The position numbers and the translations under genes were made by a program. 64,000 bases of DNA from Streptomyces lateritius (GTDB lineage: Bacteria > Actinomycetota > Actinomycetes > Streptomycetales > Streptomycetaceae), in NCBI RefSeq assembly GCF_014649715.1, contig NZ_BMTO01000004.1, forward strand, positions 415,687 to 479,686. Reading direction: 5' to 3'. The notes beneath the pieces are model-generated. The model did no database searches. It was not told the origin of the DNA and was given only the letters and a program-made list of their open reading frames with translations. This document shows positions 63,091 to 64,000 of the stretch, in pieces; within the stretch, counting starts at the first letter, position 1, and the number at the start of each line of letters is the position of its first letter.

Positions 63091-63540
63091 TCAGTTCCAG
63101 CCGAAGAGCTGGTCGTCGGCCTTCACGTCGCCGCTCTCGACGACATCGGAGAGCGAGTCGGCCGTGGCCTCCAGGGCCACGACGGGACAGATGGGGGACT
63201 TGCCCGCGGCCTCGACGTCGGCGGGGTTCCAGCGCACGACGGCCTGCCCGCGCGTCACGGTGTCGCCCTTGGCGACGAGGAGCTCGAAGCCCTGTCCGTT
63301 CAGCTGGACGGTGTCGATCCCGAGGTGGGTCAGGACACCGTGCCCCTCGGCGTCGACGACGACGAACGCGTGCGGGTGCAGAGAGACGACGACGCCGTCG
63401 ACCGGCGACACGGCCTCCGATGCCTCACGCACGGGATCGATGGCGGTACCGGGGCCGACCATCGCACCGGAGAAGACGGGATCGGGCACTGCGGCAAGAC
63501 CGATGGCGCGTCCAGCAAGTGGCGACGTCACGGTTGTCAT
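63091..63540 (-). CDS. crr: PTS glucose/N-acetylglucosamine-type EIIA (Crr)
   Basis: 149 residues with the EIIA-Glc fold. H72 (VLTHLGIDTV) is the phospho-site and HPHAF gives the second active-site His (H57). ATG 63540. In S. coelicolor Crr supplies the N-acetylglucosamine system. It is the first gene of the crr-ptsI pair, with a DasR box 244 bases upstream. Confidence 0.96.
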   Translation of the reverse strand: MTTVTSPLAGRAIGLAAVPDPVFSGAMVGPGTAIDPVREASEAVSPVDGVVVSLHPHAFVVVDAEGHGVLTHLGIDTVQLNGQGFELLVAKGDTVTRGQAVVRWNPADVEAAGKSPICPVVALEATADSLSDVVESGDVKADDQLFGWN

Positions 63541-63702
63541 GGGAAGCCTCCCAGGGGCGGAGATTGTGTCGCCGTCACTACCTGTCCTGGACGGCGTACT
63601 GTTGAGAGCGTAAGTCATAAGAAGTCCCGGTTCCGCCCGAGACGTACCAGTTAGCGGACCTAGGGACTAGCCGGAAACGATTTGCCTCTACTGACGGCGG
63701 GA

Positions 63703-63716
63703 TGTACTGTCGTACA
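63703..63716. repeat. Palindrome TGTACTGTCGTACA
   Basis: Arms TGTAC and GTACA around a 4-base centre, 163 bases upstream of crr. It could be an operator of a TetR- or GntR-type protein; no factor is assigned. Confidence 0.4.
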
Positions 63717-63783
63717 CCTGCTTGACCCCAACGCGACGTTGAGTCGTGGGTCGGCAGCACCTATCGAGTCAGATCCTAACCCC

Positions 63784-63799
63784 AGTGGTCTACACCTCT
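63784..63799. promoter_or_regulatory. DasR-responsive element (dre)
   Basis: AGTGGTCTACACCTCT matches the dre consensus ASTGGTCTAGACCAST at 14 of 16 positions. crr-ptsI is a known DasR target, and the site lies 244 bases before crr. It is also upstream of the rRNA promoters on the other strand. Confidence 0.75.
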
Positions 63800-63839
63800 G
63801 CATGCCTGCGGAGGGGTGGTCAGGGGGACCGAAAAAGCC

Positions 63840-64000
63840 TGGTAGTGTTTGACCCCGCCGCAAGGGAAAGCGCGAAAGCGAATTCCTGGAACGGCAAGCC
63901 CGCTCCAGCGGGTGGCGGAAACGGAAAACGGATCTGCTAAGCTGGAAACACGAAAGACCGAAGGGAAAAGCCCGGAGGAAAGCCCGAGAGGGTGAGTACG
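63840..64000 (+). promoter_or_regulatory. rRNA operon promoter and leader (5' part)
   Basis: The sequence AAGGGAAAAGCCCGGAGG and AAAGCCCGAGAGGGTGAGTA at 63961-63999 is characteristic of Streptomyces rrn leaders, in the 16S upstream processing region. TAGTGT (63843), TTGACC (63849) and TAAGCT (63938) are possible promoter boxes of the multi-promoter array. The 16S gene would start about 200-300 bases beyond the window. No structural RNA is inside the window. Confidence 0.7.

Larger units (their letters stand above)
63541..63839. promoter_or_regulatory. crr upstream region shared with the rRNA operon promoters
   Basis: 300 bases between the minus-strand crr start and the plus-strand rRNA leader. 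It carries a TGTAC palindrome and a DasR box (listed separately), plus AT-rich pieces on the plus strand. No gene. Confidence 0.5.

Noticed and set aside
63746..63940. 64-codon plus-strand frame near the right end
   Set aside because: It lies in the rRNA promoter/leader region and has no ribosome site or family match.
1..64000. CRISPR arrays, tRNA genes and riboswitches
   Set aside because: No regularly spaced repeats, tRNA-like cloverleaf segments or recognisable riboswitch cores were noticed by eye. A dedicated scan (tRNA and RNA-family models) would be decisive.

Overview
The window looks like a Streptomyces (or very close actinomycete) chromosome. GC is very high with G/C in third codon positions, many starts are GTG or leaderless, and it carries actinomycete-specific genes (rbpA, a cvnABCD conservon, fxsA, a DasR box before crr-ptsI) and a Streptomyces-type rRNA operon leader at the right edge. 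From memory, the order from the acyl-CoA dehydrogenase (11251) to crr (63540) resembles the S. coelicolor block from about SCO1428 down to SCO1390 (rbpA = SCO1421, ptsI = SCO1391, crr = SCO1390), so most of this is core chromosome. No database was consulted.

Layout. 1-10,400 is an accessory left flank: a YtfQRT-YjfF-type furanose ABC transporter (first gene cut by the window edge), a relic of the 3' end of transaldolase joined to the first codons of zwf, an aldo/keto reductase, two secreted GH43 enzymes (one with an arabinofuranose-binding CBM42, one with a ricin-type CBM13) and a decayed IS5-type transposase. Extracellular release of arabinose/galactofuranose units, uptake and reduction is a plausible joint role. 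10,700-27,100 is core: acyl-CoA dehydrogenase, small hypotheticals, Lrp regulator, amidohydrolase, polyprenol-phosphate mannosyltransferase, FxsA, RbpA with a SigR-type promoter, an MFS/GDPD/YczE operon divergent from a MocR regulator, an FtsK-like ATPase with a defective P-loop beside a 64-residue membrane protein, an ankyrin and a HEAT-repeat protein. 27,556-36,530 is a 5-oxoproline/D-glutamate region: a fused ATP-dependent 5-oxoprolinase convergent with pxpABC, a DUF1445 hydro-lyase and an MFS carrier, with a divergent GntR regulator.

36,697-44,387 is the most interesting locus: a tightly overlapping four-gene operon with the architecture of a bacterial condensin/Wadjet core (a helical kleisin-like protein, a disordered 147-residue protein, a KITE-like small subunit and a 1595-residue SMC-like ATPase) but no JetD-type nuclease nearby. 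45,353-49,646 is a conservon (sensor kinase-like CvnA, Roadblock CvnB, DUF742 CvnC, GTPase CvnD). 49,777-61,274 holds a lipid-transfer thiolase with its OB-fold partner, a VanX-like dipeptidase, a NUDIX hydrolase, a GH31 glycosidase, acetoacetyl-CoA synthetase, a second MocR regulator divergent from an MFS transporter, and a hypothetical. 61,338-63,540 encodes the general PTS proteins EI and EIIA, with a DasR box upstream; the window ends in the leader of an rRNA operon on the opposite strand.
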